Assembly (NCBI GenBank): GCA_035940955.1
Contig: DASZEJ010000155.1
Span: forward strand, 1 to 53,935
DNA length: 53,935 nucleotides
Source: CADCVT01 sp035940955
GTDB taxonomy: Bacteria > Actinomycetota > Thermoleophilia > Solirubrobacterales > Solirubrobacteraceae
Reading direction: 5' to 3'
In this document: piece by piece, positions 1 through 7,776 of the stretch
Numbering within the stretch: the first letter of the stretch is position 1
Layout of the letters: every line of letters starts with the position of its first letter
Position numbers and translations under genes: made by a program
Notes under the pieces: generated by a model
Told to the model about the DNA's origin: nothing
Databases searched by the model: none
Seen by the model: the letters and a program-made list of their open reading frames with translations, nothing else

Positions 1-1
1 C

Positions 2-406
2 GAGCGCCTGCAGCTCGAGCTCGTCGGCGAGCCCGCGGCGCTCGCGTCGTTCCGCCAGGCGCTGCGCCGCTGGCTGTCCGAGGTCGGCGCCGTCGAGCAG
101 GAGATCAACGACATCACGATGGCCTGCAACGAGGCGTGCCAGAACGCGATCGAGCACGCGTACGGGCTGTCGCCCGAGCCGTTCGACGTCGAGCTGTCGC
201 GCAGCGACGGCGACGTGGTCATCGCGGTGCGCGACCGCGGCGGCTGGCGCGAGCAGGTGTCCGAGGACCGCGGGCGCGGCCTGCCGCTGATGCGCGCGCT
301 GATGGACGACGTCGACGTCGAGCAGCGCCCAACCGGCAGCACGGTGGTGCTGCGCCGCGCGCTGGGCGCCGCGCGGCGGCGCAACGGCGCGCGCGCGAAG
401 GGCTAG
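2..406 (+). CDS. ATP-binding protein, anti-sigma (RsbW/SpoIIAB) type, 5' end outside window
   Basis: The frame is open from the window edge, so the N-terminus is missing. The visible part is a GHKL ATPase fold of the RsbW/SpoIIAB serine kinase type: an N-box helix reading NEACQNAIEHAY, then the G1-like stretch VRDRGGWRE and the loop EDRGRGLPLMRALMDDVDV, ending in a strand like those of anti-sigma-factor kinases. Family members bind and inhibit sigma factors or phosphorylate anti-anti-sigma factors in the cytoplasm. No partner gene is visible because the neighbour upstream is outside the window. The downstream gene converges on it with a 7-bp gap. Family assignment is secure; its sigma target cannot be told. 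Confidence 0.85.
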   Translation, partial: ERLQLELVGEPAALASFRQALRRWLSEVGAVEQEINDITMACNEACQNAIEHAYGLSPEPFDVELSRSDGDVVIAVRDRGGWREQVSEDRGRGLPLMRALMDDVDVEQRPTGSTVVLRRALGAARRRNGARAKG

Positions 407-413
407 CCGCGGC

Positions 414-1184
414 TCACACGCGCCGGCGCGCCGCGACCTCCCGCCCCACCCCGCCGACCGCGGCCATCGCGACCGCCGCGACCGCGACCTTCAGGCGCCG
501 GCCGAGCCGCTCGAAGCGCATGACCTCCCAGCCCTCCTGCGCGGCGATCCGGGCCAGCGGCCCGTCGGGGTTGACGGCGACCGGGTGGCCGACGGCGCGC
601 AGCATCGGCAGGTCGGACTCGGAGTCCGAGTACGCGTAGGAGTCGGGGAGCGAGATCCCCTCGCGCTCGGCGAGGTCGCGGATCGCCTCGACCTTGCCGT
701 CGCGGTAGGTGAACGGGCCGACCGGGCGGCCGGTGTAGCGCCCGTCGACGACCTCGGACCGCGCGCCGAGGCCGCCGTCGAACGACAGCACGTGCGCGAG
801 CAGCTCGGCCAGCTCGTTCGACGCGGCGGTGACGATGTAGGCGGGGCGGCCCTCGTCCTGGTGGCGCCAGGCGACCTCGAGCATCTGCGGGTAGACGCGC
901 GGCAGCACCCCGGCCAGCACGCGCGGCGCCAGGCGCTGCAGCTCGACGACGCGCCGACCGCGGATCGACTCGAAGATCCGTGCGCGCAGCGCGTCGGTCG
1001 CGGCGTCGGTCGAGCCCTCGAGGCGGAAGCGGACGTTCGCCCAGGCGTCGCGCGCGAGCTGGCGGCGCGACAGCAGCCCCGCCTCGTAGCTCGCGCGCCC
1101 GAACTGGAAGGCCGACGAGCCGGCCATCAGCGTCCGGTCCAGGTCGAAGAACGCCGCGCCCCGCGGCTCGCGGTCGTCCGTCAC
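414..1184 (-). CDS. HAD-IB family phosphatase/hydrolase
   Basis: 256 residues starting at GTG, which overlaps the TGA stop of the thiolase upstream (GTGA), so the two are probably translationally coupled. Motif I FFDLDRTL (Asp14 and Asp16) lies near the N-terminus, motif II is in IVTAAS, the lysine motif in RDGKVEA, and motif IV in YSDSESDLPML. This order and spacing are those of the SerB-like HAD-IB subfamily, which hydrolyses phosphate monoesters. The last 35 residues are basic and hydrophobic (GRRLKVAVAAVAMAAVGG) and could anchor the protein to the membrane. Substrate unknown; coupling to a thiolase hints at lipid metabolism. Confidence 0.87.
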   Translation of the reverse strand: MTDDREPRGAAFFDLDRTLMAGSSAFQFGRASYEAGLLSRRQLARDAWANVRFRLEGSTDAATDALRARIFESIRGRRVVELQRLAPRVLAGVLPRVYPQMLEVAWRHQDEGRPAYIVTAASNELAELLAHVLSFDGGLGARSEVVDGRYTGRPVGPFTYRDGKVEAIRDLAEREGISLPDSYAYSDSESDLPMLRAVGHPVAVNPDGPLARIAAQEGWEVMRFERLGRRLKVAVAAVAMAAVGGVGREVAARRRV

Positions 1185-2356
1185 ACGCGGATCAGCACCG
1201 CGTCGCCCTGGCCGCCGCCCGAGCAGATCGCCGCGCAGCCGAGCCCGCCGCCGCGGCGGCGCAGCTCGTGCACCAGCGCGCCGAGGATGCGGGCGCCGGA
1301 CGCGCCGATCGGGTGGCCGAGCGCGACCGCGCCGCCGTTGACGTTCACGCGGTCCTCGTCGATGCCGAGCATGCGGATCGAGTTGAGCGTCACCGACGCG
1401 AACGCCTCGTTGATCTCCCACAGGTCGACGTCCTCGGGCGTCATCCCGAGGCGGTCGAGGAGCTTCTTCGCGGCGGTGGCCGGGGTGCGCGCCAGGTAGG
1501 CGAAGTCGTCGGCGACCTGCGCCTGCCCGACGATCTCGCCGAGCACCTCCTTGCCGTTCGCGCGCGCCCACTCCTCGCTCGCGAGCACGAGGGCGCCCGC
1601 GCCGTCGTTGACGCCCGGCGAGTTGCCGGCGGTGTGGCTGCCGTCCTTGCCGACGAGCCCGGGCAGCGCCGCGAGCTTCTCGAGCGACGTGTCGCGCCGC
1701 GGGCCCTCGTCGACCTCGACGACGGTTTCGCTCTTGCGCGACTTCACCGTCACCGGGACGATCTCGTCGGCGAGCCGGCCCTCGTCGGTCGCGGCCAGCG
1801 CGCGCTCGTGCGAGCGCAGCGCCCAGCGGTCGAGGTCGGGGCGCGCCATCTCGAGCTCCTCGCCGACCTCGGTCGCCTCGACGTACATCTGCTTGCCGCT
1901 GAACGGGTTGGTCAGCCCGTCGTGGACCATCGCGTCGAGCGCCTTGGCGTCGCCCATGCGGAAGCCGAAGCGCGCCTGCGGGAGCAGGTACGGCGCCTGC
2001 GACATCGACTCCATCCCGCCGCCCACCGCGACGTCGACGTCGCCCGCGCGGATCGCCGCGTCGAGGATGCCGACCGCGCGCACGCCCGACGCGCAGACCT
2101 TGTTGATGGTCTCCGACGAGACCTCCTTCGGGATGCCGGCCTTGATCTGCGCCTGGCGGGAGGGGATCTGGCCCTGCCCGGCCTGGAGGACCTGCCCCAT
2201 CACGACGTGCTGGACCTGCTCGGGCTCCACGTTCGCGCGCTCGAGCGCGCACTCGATCGCCGTGCCGCCCAGCTCGGTGGCGTCGAGCGTGCTCAGCCCG
2301 CCGCCCATCTTGCCGATCGGCGTGCGTGCGGTTCCGAGGATGACGGTCTTGGACAT
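1181..2356 (-). CDS. Acetyl-CoA C-acyltransferase (thiolase)
   Basis: 391 residues, the usual length of type II thiolases. The acyl-accepting cysteine is Cys88 in NKVCASGVRAV, the general-base histidine is His348 in GHPIGASGARI, and the second catalytic cysteine is Cys378 in AICSGGGQGDAV, so all catalytic residues are present. It condenses two acyl-CoA units or cleaves 3-ketoacyl-CoA. Start ATG has a GGGAG-like ribosome site about 8 nt upstream, unlike the many leaderless genes nearby. It is followed by a coupled HAD phosphatase. Biosynthetic (acetoacetyl-CoA, PHB or mevalonate) versus degradative use cannot be settled from sequence. Confidence 0.95.
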   Translation of the reverse strand: MSKTVILGTARTPIGKMGGGLSTLDATELGGTAIECALERANVEPEQVQHVVMGQVLQAGQGQIPSRQAQIKAGIPKEVSSETINKVCASGVRAVGILDAAIRAGDVDVAVGGGMESMSQAPYLLPQARFGFRMGDAKALDAMVHDGLTNPFSGKQMYVEATEVGEELEMARPDLDRWALRSHERALAATDEGRLADEIVPVTVKSRKSETVVEVDEGPRRDTSLEKLAALPGLVGKDGSHTAGNSPGVNDGAGALVLASEEWARANGKEVLGEIVGQAQVADDFAYLARTPATAAKKLLDRLGMTPEDVDLWEINEAFASVTLNSIRMLGIDEDRVNVNGGAVALGHPIGASGARILGALVHELRRRGGGLGCAAICSGGGQGDAVLIRV

Positions 2357-2411
2357 GTCAGGGACTCCCGTTTCGTGACGCGACGGACGGGAGGATAGGC
2401 CGGGGGGCGGC

Positions 2412-3410
2412 TCAGAGGAGGGCGGCGATCTCGTCGAGCTGGCGCTGCTCGGTGCGGATCAGCTCGGTCGCCACCGCGTCCAGCGCCCTGATGTTCTCGG
2501 GGCTCACGTCGTCCAGCCGCGGCGACGCGGCGCCGAGGCTCCGCGGGTTCAGCCGGAAGTACTTGAGCTGGCGCTGGTCGGCGGCGTCGCGCAGCTCGCG
2601 CTCGACGAGGTCGCTCGGCGCGGTGAGCAGCAGGTCGATCATCGGCCGCGCCCACGGCAGCGTCCCCCAGAACCGGCGCTTGGACGGGTCGGGCGACTTC
2701 GCGGACCCGGTGCCGAGCGAGACGAGCACCGGCGCCAGCGCGGGGTCGCCGCCCGGGCTGCGCTTGGCCATCCACGCCAGGCGCGCCGGGTCGTTGGCGA
2801 AGACGCCGCCGTCGACCAGCGCGCGGCGCTCGGGCTCGCCGAACCACAGCGGCGGGAAGTAGGTCGGGGCGGCCGACGTCGCGCGGGCGGCGATCCGCAT
2901 CGGGACGTCGGGGTCGCTGACGCTCGAGAAGTAGCGCGGGTCGTCGTTCGAGAGGTCCCACGACGTGAGCAGAACCTCGGTGACCGCGTCCCTCAGCGTC
3001 GCGTCGCCCAGCTTGTCGGCGAGGATGCGGTCCAGGCCGCGCGGCGAGTACTTCGCGATCATCCACTCGAGCAGGGCGCGCCACCACGGGCGGTGGAAGA
3101 TGTCGCCGCCGCGGTTCGTGTACAGGTCGACGAGCGTCTGCGCCGACCAGCGCGGGTGGTCGGTCCCCGGCTCGGGCACCGCGAGCGCCGCGGCGATGAT
3201 GCCGCCGGTCGACGTGCCGGCGATGAGGTCGAAGCACTCGGCCATCCGCCTGCCGGTGCGGTCTTCCAGCTCCGCCAGCACGCGCGCCGGGATCAGCCCG
3301 CGGATGCCGCCGCCGTCTACCGCGAGGATGCGGATGGGCCGGTCCTCGCGCCCCTCGCGGCGGCGCTCGACCTCGCGGAGCTGCTCGACCAGGGCGTCGG
3401 TCGCCTGCAT
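2412..3410 (-). CDS. Patatin-like phospholipase
   Basis: 332 residues. The patatin fold is marked by the glycine-rich oxyanion hole DGGGIRGLIPARVL (residues 32-45), the nucleophile elbow GTSTGG with Ser67, and the catalytic Asp200 in LVDGGVFANDPA, giving the complete Ser-Asp dyad. Such enzymes hydrolyse acyl chains from phospholipids or other lipids. No signal peptide is visible, so it is probably cytoplasmic or peripheral on the membrane. It is transcribed divergently from pepA across a 29-bp gap that holds back-to-back -10 elements (TAGGGT on this strand, 10 nt before the start). Confidence 0.92.
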   Translation of the reverse strand: MQATDALVEQLREVERRREGREDRPIRILAVDGGGIRGLIPARVLAELEDRTGRRMAECFDLIAGTSTGGIIAAALAVPEPGTDHPRWSAQTLVDLYTNRGGDIFHRPWWRALLEWMIAKYSPRGLDRILADKLGDATLRDAVTEVLLTSWDLSNDDPRYFSSVSDPDVPMRIAARATSAAPTYFPPLWFGEPERRALVDGGVFANDPARLAWMAKRSPGGDPALAPVLVSLGTGSAKSPDPSKRRFWGTLPWARPMIDLLLTAPSDLVERELRDAADQRQLKYFRLNPRSLGAASPRLDDVSPENIRALDAVATELIRTEQRQLDEIAALL

Positions 3411-3439
3411 CGCCCCCGCAACCCTAGACTGCCGCCGCG
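3411..3439. promoter_or_regulatory. Divergent -10 elements between patatin and pepA
   Basis: Only 29 bp separate two divergent start codons. On the plus strand TAGACT (3425-3430) sits 9 nt before the pepA ATG; on the minus strand TAGGGT (3426-3421) sits 10 nt before the patatin ATG. The two hexamers share the central CTA. There is no Shine-Dalgarno sequence on either side, which suggests transcripts with almost no leader. The -35 regions would lie inside the opposite gene. Inferred from pattern only. Confidence 0.5.
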
Positions 3440-4906
3440 ATGCAGGTCTCAGCCACCACGGGCGCGCCGCTCGAGACCGGCGCCGACACCATCGTCGTCG
3501 GGCTCTTCGCCGGGAAGGGCATCCCCCACGACGTGCCGGACGGGACGCTCCAGGCGCTCGTCGACAGCGGCGAGGCCAAGTCGCGCTTCCGCGCGCTGGC
3601 GGTCGCGCACGCGGAGGGGCGGCGCTGGATCCTCGTCGGGCTCGGCGAGCGCGAGCAGTTCGACGCCGAGCGCGCGCGGGTCGCCGCCGCGGTCGCGGTC
3701 GGGCGCGCTCGGGAGCTGTCGGCGCGGCGGCTGTGCTGGGAGCTGCCGCACAAGGTCGGCGACGACGTGCCGGGCGCGCTCGTCGAGGGGACGCTCATGG
3801 CGGCGTACCGGTTCGACGCGTTCAAGGGGGCCAAGCGGGACGACGAGGGCGACAGCGCGCCCGGGCTCGACGAGCTGGTCGTCAGCGCGCACCACGACGT
3901 CGCCGCGGCGGTCGAGCGCGCCGCGGTCGTCGCCGAGGCGGTCAACGCGATGCGCGACCTGCAGAACACCCCGGCCAACCACATGACGCCGTCCGCGCTG
4001 GGGCACCGCGCGCTCGAGCTGGCCTCGCGGTTCGACAGCGTGTCGGTCGAGGTCGAGGGGCGCGAGGAGATCCTCGAGCGCGGGATGGGGGCATTCGCCG
4101 CGGTCGCGCAGGGGTCGTACGAGGAGCCCGCGCTGATCACCCTGCGCTACTCGGGCGCGGGCGCCGGCGGCGCGCCGGCGCTCGGGCTCGTCGGCAAGGC
4201 GGTGACGTTCGACAGCGGCGGGCTGTCGATCAAGCCGGCGAAGGGCATGGAGGGCATGAAGTTCGACATGTCCGGCGGCGCCGCGGTCATCGAGGCGATC
4301 GGGGCGATGGCCGCGCTCGAGCTGCCGATCAACGTCGTGGGCGTCGTCGGCGCGACCGAGAACATGCCGAGCGGGCGCTCGGTCCGGCCCGGGGACGTCG
4401 TCACCGCGATGAGCGGCACGACGATCCAGGTCGACAACACCGACGCCGAGGGGCGGATGGTGCTCGCGGACTGCCTGGCGCACGCGGTCGAGCTGGGCTG
4501 CGAGCGGCTGGTCGACCTGGCGACGCTCACCGGCGCGATCGAGGTCGCGCTCGGCACGACGTACGCGGGGCTGCTCTCCAACGACGACGCGCTCGCGGCG
4601 ACGCTCGAGGACGCCGGCCGGGCCACCGGCGACCTCGTGTGGCGGCTGCCGCTGCACCCCGAGTACGCGGAGATGATCAAGGGCCAGTACGCCGACATCG
4701 TCAACACCACGCCGCACCGCAAGGCGGGCTCGATCACCGCGGCGCACTTCCTCGAGCGGTTCGTCGGCGGGCGCCCGTGGGCGCACCTCGACATCGCCGG
4801 CGCGGCCGACGACGCCGGGCGCCCGTACGCGCCGAAGGGCGGGTCCGGGTTCGGCGTGCGGCTGCTGGTCGAGCTCGCGCGCCGCCTATCCTCGGATGCG
4901 CGATGA
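3440..4906 (+). CDS. pepA: Leucyl aminopeptidase (M17)
   Basis: 488 residues. The C-terminal catalytic domain has the full di-metal ligand set of M17 peptidases: Lys253 and Asp258 in GKAVTFDSGG, Lys265, Asp276 in KFDMSGG, and Asp335, Glu337, Arg339 in the signature NTDAEGRMVLAD. Spacing between these residues is identical to that of E. coli PepA. The N-terminal ~170 residues form the less conserved first domain. It removes N-terminal residues from peptides in the cytoplasm; some M17 proteins also bind DNA. The stop overlaps the next start as ATGA. Confidence 0.96.
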   Translation: MQVSATTGAPLETGADTIVVGLFAGKGIPHDVPDGTLQALVDSGEAKSRFRALAVAHAEGRRWILVGLGEREQFDAERARVAAAVAVGRARELSARRLCWELPHKVGDDVPGALVEGTLMAAYRFDAFKGAKRDDEGDSAPGLDELVVSAHHDVAAAVERAAVVAEAVNAMRDLQNTPANHMTPSALGHRALELASRFDSVSVEVEGREEILERGMGAFAAVAQGSYEEPALITLRYSGAGAGGAPALGLVGKAVTFDSGGLSIKPAKGMEGMKFDMSGGAAVIEAIGAMAALELPINVVGVVGATENMPSGRSVRPGDVVTAMSGTTIQVDNTDAEGRMVLADCLAHAVELGCERLVDLATLTGAIEVALGTTYAGLLSNDDALAATLEDAGRATGDLVWRLPLHPEYAEMIKGQYADIVNTTPHRKAGSITAAHFLERFVGGRPWAHLDIAGAADDAGRPYAPKGGSGFGVRLLVELARRLSSDAR

Positions 4907-6036
4907 ACTTCGACCTCTCAGACGACCACCAGCTCATCCGGCGCACCGTCCGGGACTTCGCCGAGGGCGAGGTCGCGCCGGTGGCCGAGGAGCTCGACCG
5001 GACCAAGAGCTTCCCGTACGAGATCGTGCGCAAGCTCGGCGAGCTGAACCTCATGGGGATCCCGTTCCCCGAGGAGTACGGCGGCGCGGGGGCGGACACG
5101 CTCGCGTACGCGATCGCGGTCGAGGAGCTGACGCGGGTCGACTCGAGCGTCGCGATCACGCTGTGCGCGCACACGTCGCTGGGGACGCAGCCGATCTACC
5201 TGTTCGGGTCCGAGGAGCAGAAGCGCGAGTGGCTGCCGCTGCTGACGAGCGGGGAGCGGCTCGGCGCGTTCGGGCTGACGGAGCCGGAGGCGGGGTCGGA
5301 CGCGGGCAACACGCAGACGCGGGCGGTGCGCGACGACGGCTCGTGGGTGATCAACGGCGCCAAGCAGTTCATCACCAACGCCGGCACCGACATCAGCGGG
5401 CTCGTGTGCATCACCGCGCGGACGGGCGACGACGAGATCTCGAACCTGCTGGTGCCGAACGGGACGCCGGGGTACGAGCAGGGCGAGCCGTACCGGAAGA
5501 TGGGCTGGAACGCGTCCGACACGCGACCGCTGACGTTCACCGACTGCCGGGTGCCGGAGTCGAACCTGCTCGGGGCGCGCGGCCAGGGGTTCAAGCAGTT
5601 CCTGCACATCCTCGACATCGGGCGGATCGGGGTCGCGGCGATGGGCGTCGGGCTGGCGCAGGGGGCGCTCGACCAGGCGCTGGCGTACGCGAAGGAGCGC
5701 CGGGCGTTCGGGAAGCCGATCTCGAAGTTCCAGGCGATCCAGTCCAAGCTCGCCGACATGGCGACCGAGATCGAGGCGGCGCGGCTGCTGACGTACAAGG
5801 CGGCGCTGCTGAAGGACGCCGGGCGGAACTTCACGCTGACCGCCGCGCAGGCGAAGCTGAAGACGGGGCGCCTCGCGGTGCGGTGCACCGAGGAGGCCGT
5901 GCAGATCCACGGCGGCTACGGCTACATCGAGGAGTACCCGGTGTGCCGGTTCTACCGCGACGCGAAGATCCTCACCATCGGCGAGGGCACCGACGAGGTG
6001 CAGCAGATGGTGATCGCGCGGGCGCTAGGCGCGTAG
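4903..6036 (+). CDS. Acyl-CoA dehydrogenase
   Basis: 377 residues, full length for the family. The first signature AFGLTEPEAGSDAGN binds FAD and substrate, and the second signature region QIHGGYGYIEEYPVCRFYRD leads to the probable catalytic base Glu361 in IGEGTDEVQ, the position used by short-chain and butyryl-type enzymes. It oxidises acyl-CoA to enoyl-CoA and passes electrons to ETF. Its ATG overlaps the pepA stop (ATGA); a TATCCT element 10 nt before the start may give it its own leaderless transcript as well. The 3' end overlaps the convergent MaoC gene by 12 bp. Chain-length preference unknown. Confidence 0.95.
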   Translation: MNFDLSDDHQLIRRTVRDFAEGEVAPVAEELDRTKSFPYEIVRKLGELNLMGIPFPEEYGGAGADTLAYAIAVEELTRVDSSVAITLCAHTSLGTQPIYLFGSEEQKREWLPLLTSGERLGAFGLTEPEAGSDAGNTQTRAVRDDGSWVINGAKQFITNAGTDISGLVCITARTGDDEISNLLVPNGTPGYEQGEPYRKMGWNASDTRPLTFTDCRVPESNLLGARGQGFKQFLHILDIGRIGVAAMGVGLAQGALDQALAYAKERRAFGKPISKFQAIQSKLADMATEIEAARLLTYKAALLKDAGRNFTLTAAQAKLKTGRLAVRCTEEAVQIHGGYGYIEEYPVCRFYRDAKILTIGEGTDEVQQMVIARALGA

Positions 6037-6465
6037 GACGCGGACGACCGAGTCCGCGACGCACGCCGGCCGGTCGGCGCCGCGGACCTCGACGGTGAAC
6101 CGCTGCACGACCTGCGTCCAGCCGTCGGGCCGGTCCTCCGTGCTGAGGATCTCCATCGTCGCGCGCACCTCGGCGCCGGCGGGGACGGGCGCGGGGAACC
6201 GCACGCGGTCGTAGCCGAGGTTGACGCCGAGCTTCGCGCCGGGCGGCGCGGCCCCGACCAGCTCGTCGCGGAAGCCGTCGATCAGCGACAGCGTGAGGTT
6301 GCCGTGCGCGATCGTCGTCCCGAACGGGCTCTCCCGCCGCGCCCGTTCGACATCGGTGTGGATCCACTGCCGATCGCCGCTGATCCGCGCGAAAGCATCG
6401 ATCTCCTCCTGCGTCACCCGCCGCCAGCGCGTCGGCCCGAACCTCGAGGTGCCAGGCACGTTCAC
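6025..6465 (-). CDS. MaoC-like (R)-specific enoyl-CoA hydratase, start disturbed by repeats
   Basis: A single hot-dog MaoC domain with the hydratase-2 motif FARISGDRQWIHTD (Asp31 and His36 catalytic) and the core FGTTIAHGNLTLSLIDGF. It hydrates or dehydrates acyl-CoA intermediates, fitting the convergent acyl-CoA dehydrogenase. Recognisable homology starts at FGPTRWRRVTQEEID; family members usually carry about 15-20 further residues, which here are replaced by short repeat DNA. The GTG used as start (6465) lies inside repeat copy 1; an internal GTG at 6417 is the other candidate. The gene may therefore have lost its original 5' end. Confidence 0.82.
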   Translation of the reverse strand: MNVPGTSRFGPTRWRRVTQEEIDAFARISGDRQWIHTDVERARRESPFGTTIAHGNLTLSLIDGFRDELVGAAPPGAKLGVNLGYDRVRFPAPVPAGAEVRATMEILSTEDRPDGWTQVVQRFTVEVRGADRPACVADSVVRVLRA

Positions 6466-6515
6466 ATTGTGGTGCCAGGCACGTTCACATTGCGGTGCCA
6501 GGCACCTTCAGGTTG
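6448..6515. repeat. Three tandem copies of a 23-bp repeat with palindromic core
   Basis: Copies begin at 6448, 6471 and 6494, an exact 23-bp period. Each contains a 13-bp palindrome-like core around GTGCCAGGCAC followed by a TTCA-containing tail; copy 3 differs at a few tail positions (and has the perfect core GGTGCCAGGCACC). The first copy overlaps the 5' end of the MaoC gene. The sequence looks unlike its surroundings and resembles dispersed short palindromes seen in many bacterial intergenic regions. Confidence 0.85.
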
Positions 6516-6516
6516 A

Positions 6517-6562
6517 GGGGTCAGACCCCCTTGAGCGCCCCCGGGGGGAGGGGTCAGACCCC
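6517..6562. repeat. Two copies of the 13-bp palindrome GGGGTCAGACCCC
   Basis: Perfect copies lie at 6517-6529 and 6550-6562, 33 bp apart, each preceded by GA and followed by TT shortly after. They directly follow the 23-bp repeats. Both motif classes share the plan GGnnnnAnnnnCC. Such palindromes are dispersed in other bacterial genomes, where I recall them near IS200-like/REP-associated transposases; that link is recollection and no transposase is present here. Confidence 0.8.
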
Positions 6563-6576
6563 TTAACAATCGTGTT

Positions 6577-6599
6577 ACTGTTCCGATCAGTGGAACAGT
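6577..6599. promoter_or_regulatory. Inverted repeat over the GntR start codon, probable autoregulatory operator
   Basis: ACTGTTCC (6577-6584), 7-nt spacer, GGAACAGT (6592-6599): perfect 8-bp arms. The GTG start of the GntR gene (6590-6592) lies inside the spacer and right arm. GntR-family regulators bind as dimers to such inverted repeats and commonly control their own operon, so binding here could block both transcription and translation start. Inference from position and symmetry. Confidence 0.55.
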
Positions 6600-7267
6600 T
6601 GCGGCGGACGACGGCTTCGGAGGAGCTCTTCGCGGTGCTTCGCGACGGGATCGTCGGCGGGCGGTACGCCGCTGGGGAGAAGCTGCCGTCGCAGCGGACG
6701 CTGGCGCGGGAGTACGGCGTGAACGCGACGACGGTGCGGGAGGCGGTCAAGCGGCTGGAGCAGCTGCGGCTCGTCGAGGTGCGGCACGGGGACGCGATGC
6801 GCGTGTCGGACTGGCGGACCGCGAGCGGGCTCGACGTGATCGCGCACGTGCTGTTCGACGCGACCGGCGTGAACCGCGACGCGCTGCGGGCGCTGATGGA
6901 GGCGCGGCGGTGGATGCTGTCGGTCGCCGCGGGGCTGGCGGCCGAGCGGCGCAGCGACGAGCAGGCGGAGGAGCTGCGCGCGCTGGCCCGCGTCGCGGCG
7001 CGCGAGCAGACCGCGGACTTCACGTTCTTCGCCGCGCTCGTCGAGGCGGCCGGGAACGTCGTCTTCAGCCTGATCCTCAACTCGGTCCGCCCGATCTACT
7101 TCGAGCACGCCGCGCTGTTCGACGGGCTGGTGACGCCCGAGCAGGAGGCGCTGTACGAGCGCGCGGCCGACGCGGTCGCGCGCCGCGACGCCGACGCGGC
7201 GCGCGCCGCCGTCGCCGAGCTGGCCGAGCACCAGGAGCGGGCGCTCGAGGAGGCGCTCGGCGGATGA
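6590..7267 (+). CDS. GntR family transcriptional regulator (FadR/FCD-like)
   Basis: 225 residues from GTG. Residues 10-75 form a winged helix: ELFAVLRDGIVGGRYAAGEK then LPSQRTLAREYGVNATTVREA, the standard GntR DNA-binding signature. The rest is all-helical and ends in a charged helix, like the FCD effector-binding domain. No Shine-Dalgarno is visible; the start is inside an inverted repeat that may be its operator. It is the first gene of a five-gene run (coupled by ATGA to the next) that includes a GMC oxidoreductase, so it probably regulates that run. The effector is unknown. Confidence 0.88.
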   Translation: MEQLRRTTASEELFAVLRDGIVGGRYAAGEKLPSQRTLAREYGVNATTVREAVKRLEQLRLVEVRHGDAMRVSDWRTASGLDVIAHVLFDATGVNRDALRALMEARRWMLSVAAGLAAERRSDEQAEELRALARVAAREQTADFTFFAALVEAAGNVVFSLILNSVRPIYFEHAALFDGLVTPEQEALYERAADAVARRDADAARAAVAELAEHQERALEEALGG

Positions 7268-7644
7268 CGCGGGGCGAGCGCCGCGCGGTCGAGCGGCTCG
7301 TCGCGGCGGCCGTGCCGGAGGGCGACGGGCTGCCGCCGGTCGAGCGGACCGACGCCGTCGAGGCGTTCGGCGCGTGGCTGCGCGCCGCGCCCGGCCCGAA
7401 CCGCGCGGCGCTGCGCGCGCTGCTGCGGGCGGTGGGCGCGCAGCTGGGGCGGCTGCCCGCCGACGAGCGGGCCGGCTGGATCGAGGCCGGCCGCGGCCGG
7501 CTCGCCGGCTCCGCCCAGTTCCTCGCCCGCATCGCCGCCCACTGCTACTACGGCGACGAGGCGGTCCTCCGCGCGCTCGGCTACGACGCGCGGGGGGCGG
7601 CGGCAAGGGGGCTGGCGTTGCGGCGCGCGGAGGGGCGGCTGTGA
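7264..7644 (+). CDS. Small protein upstream of GMC oxidoreductase, possible accessory subunit
   Basis: 126 residues, starting at ATG overlapping the GntR stop (ATGA) and ending TGA overlapping a GTG of the next gene. It is helical and Arg/Ala-rich with conserved-looking ARIAAHCYYGDEAVLRALGYD near the C-terminus. In several gene sets a small protein or N-terminal domain of this size accompanies GMC dehydrogenases (gluconate 2-dehydrogenase subunit 3-like), and the phrase about a dividing GYD near the end is reminiscent of that. I do not recognise it with certainty. Its 3' end lies in a 78-bp duplication. Confidence 0.6.
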   Translation: MTRGERRAVERLVAAAVPEGDGLPPVERTDAVEAFGAWLRAAPGPNRAALRALLRAVGAQLGRLPADERAGWIEAGRGRLAGSAQFLARIAAHCYYGDEAVLRALGYDARGAAARGLALRRAEGRL

Positions 7645-7776
7645 CGGGCGGGGCGCCGGCCGCGGACGGGCGGGGTGGCCGCAAGGGAGCTGGTGCTGCG
7701 GCGCGCGGAGGGGCGGCTGTGATGGGCGAGGCGCGGGCCGCGGACGGGCGGGGCGGCGGCGCGGCTGTGACGGGCG
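7603..7776 (+). repeat. 78-bp imperfect tandem duplication across a gene junction, with partial third copy
   Basis: Unit 1 is 7603-7680, unit 2 is 7681-7758, and the segment around GCGGCTGTGACGGGCGG recurs a third time at about 7761-7776. The unit covers the last codons and stop of the small gene and the start of the GMC gene. Units differ at several bases. 78 bp is 26 codons, so the GMC frame stays open through the copies. Confidence 0.8.

Noticed and set aside
6517..6562. Rho-independent terminators in the GGGGTCAGACCCC palindromes
   Set aside because: The stems are only 6 bp, lie upstream of the GntR gene, and occur twice with flanking repeats, which fits dispersed repeats better.
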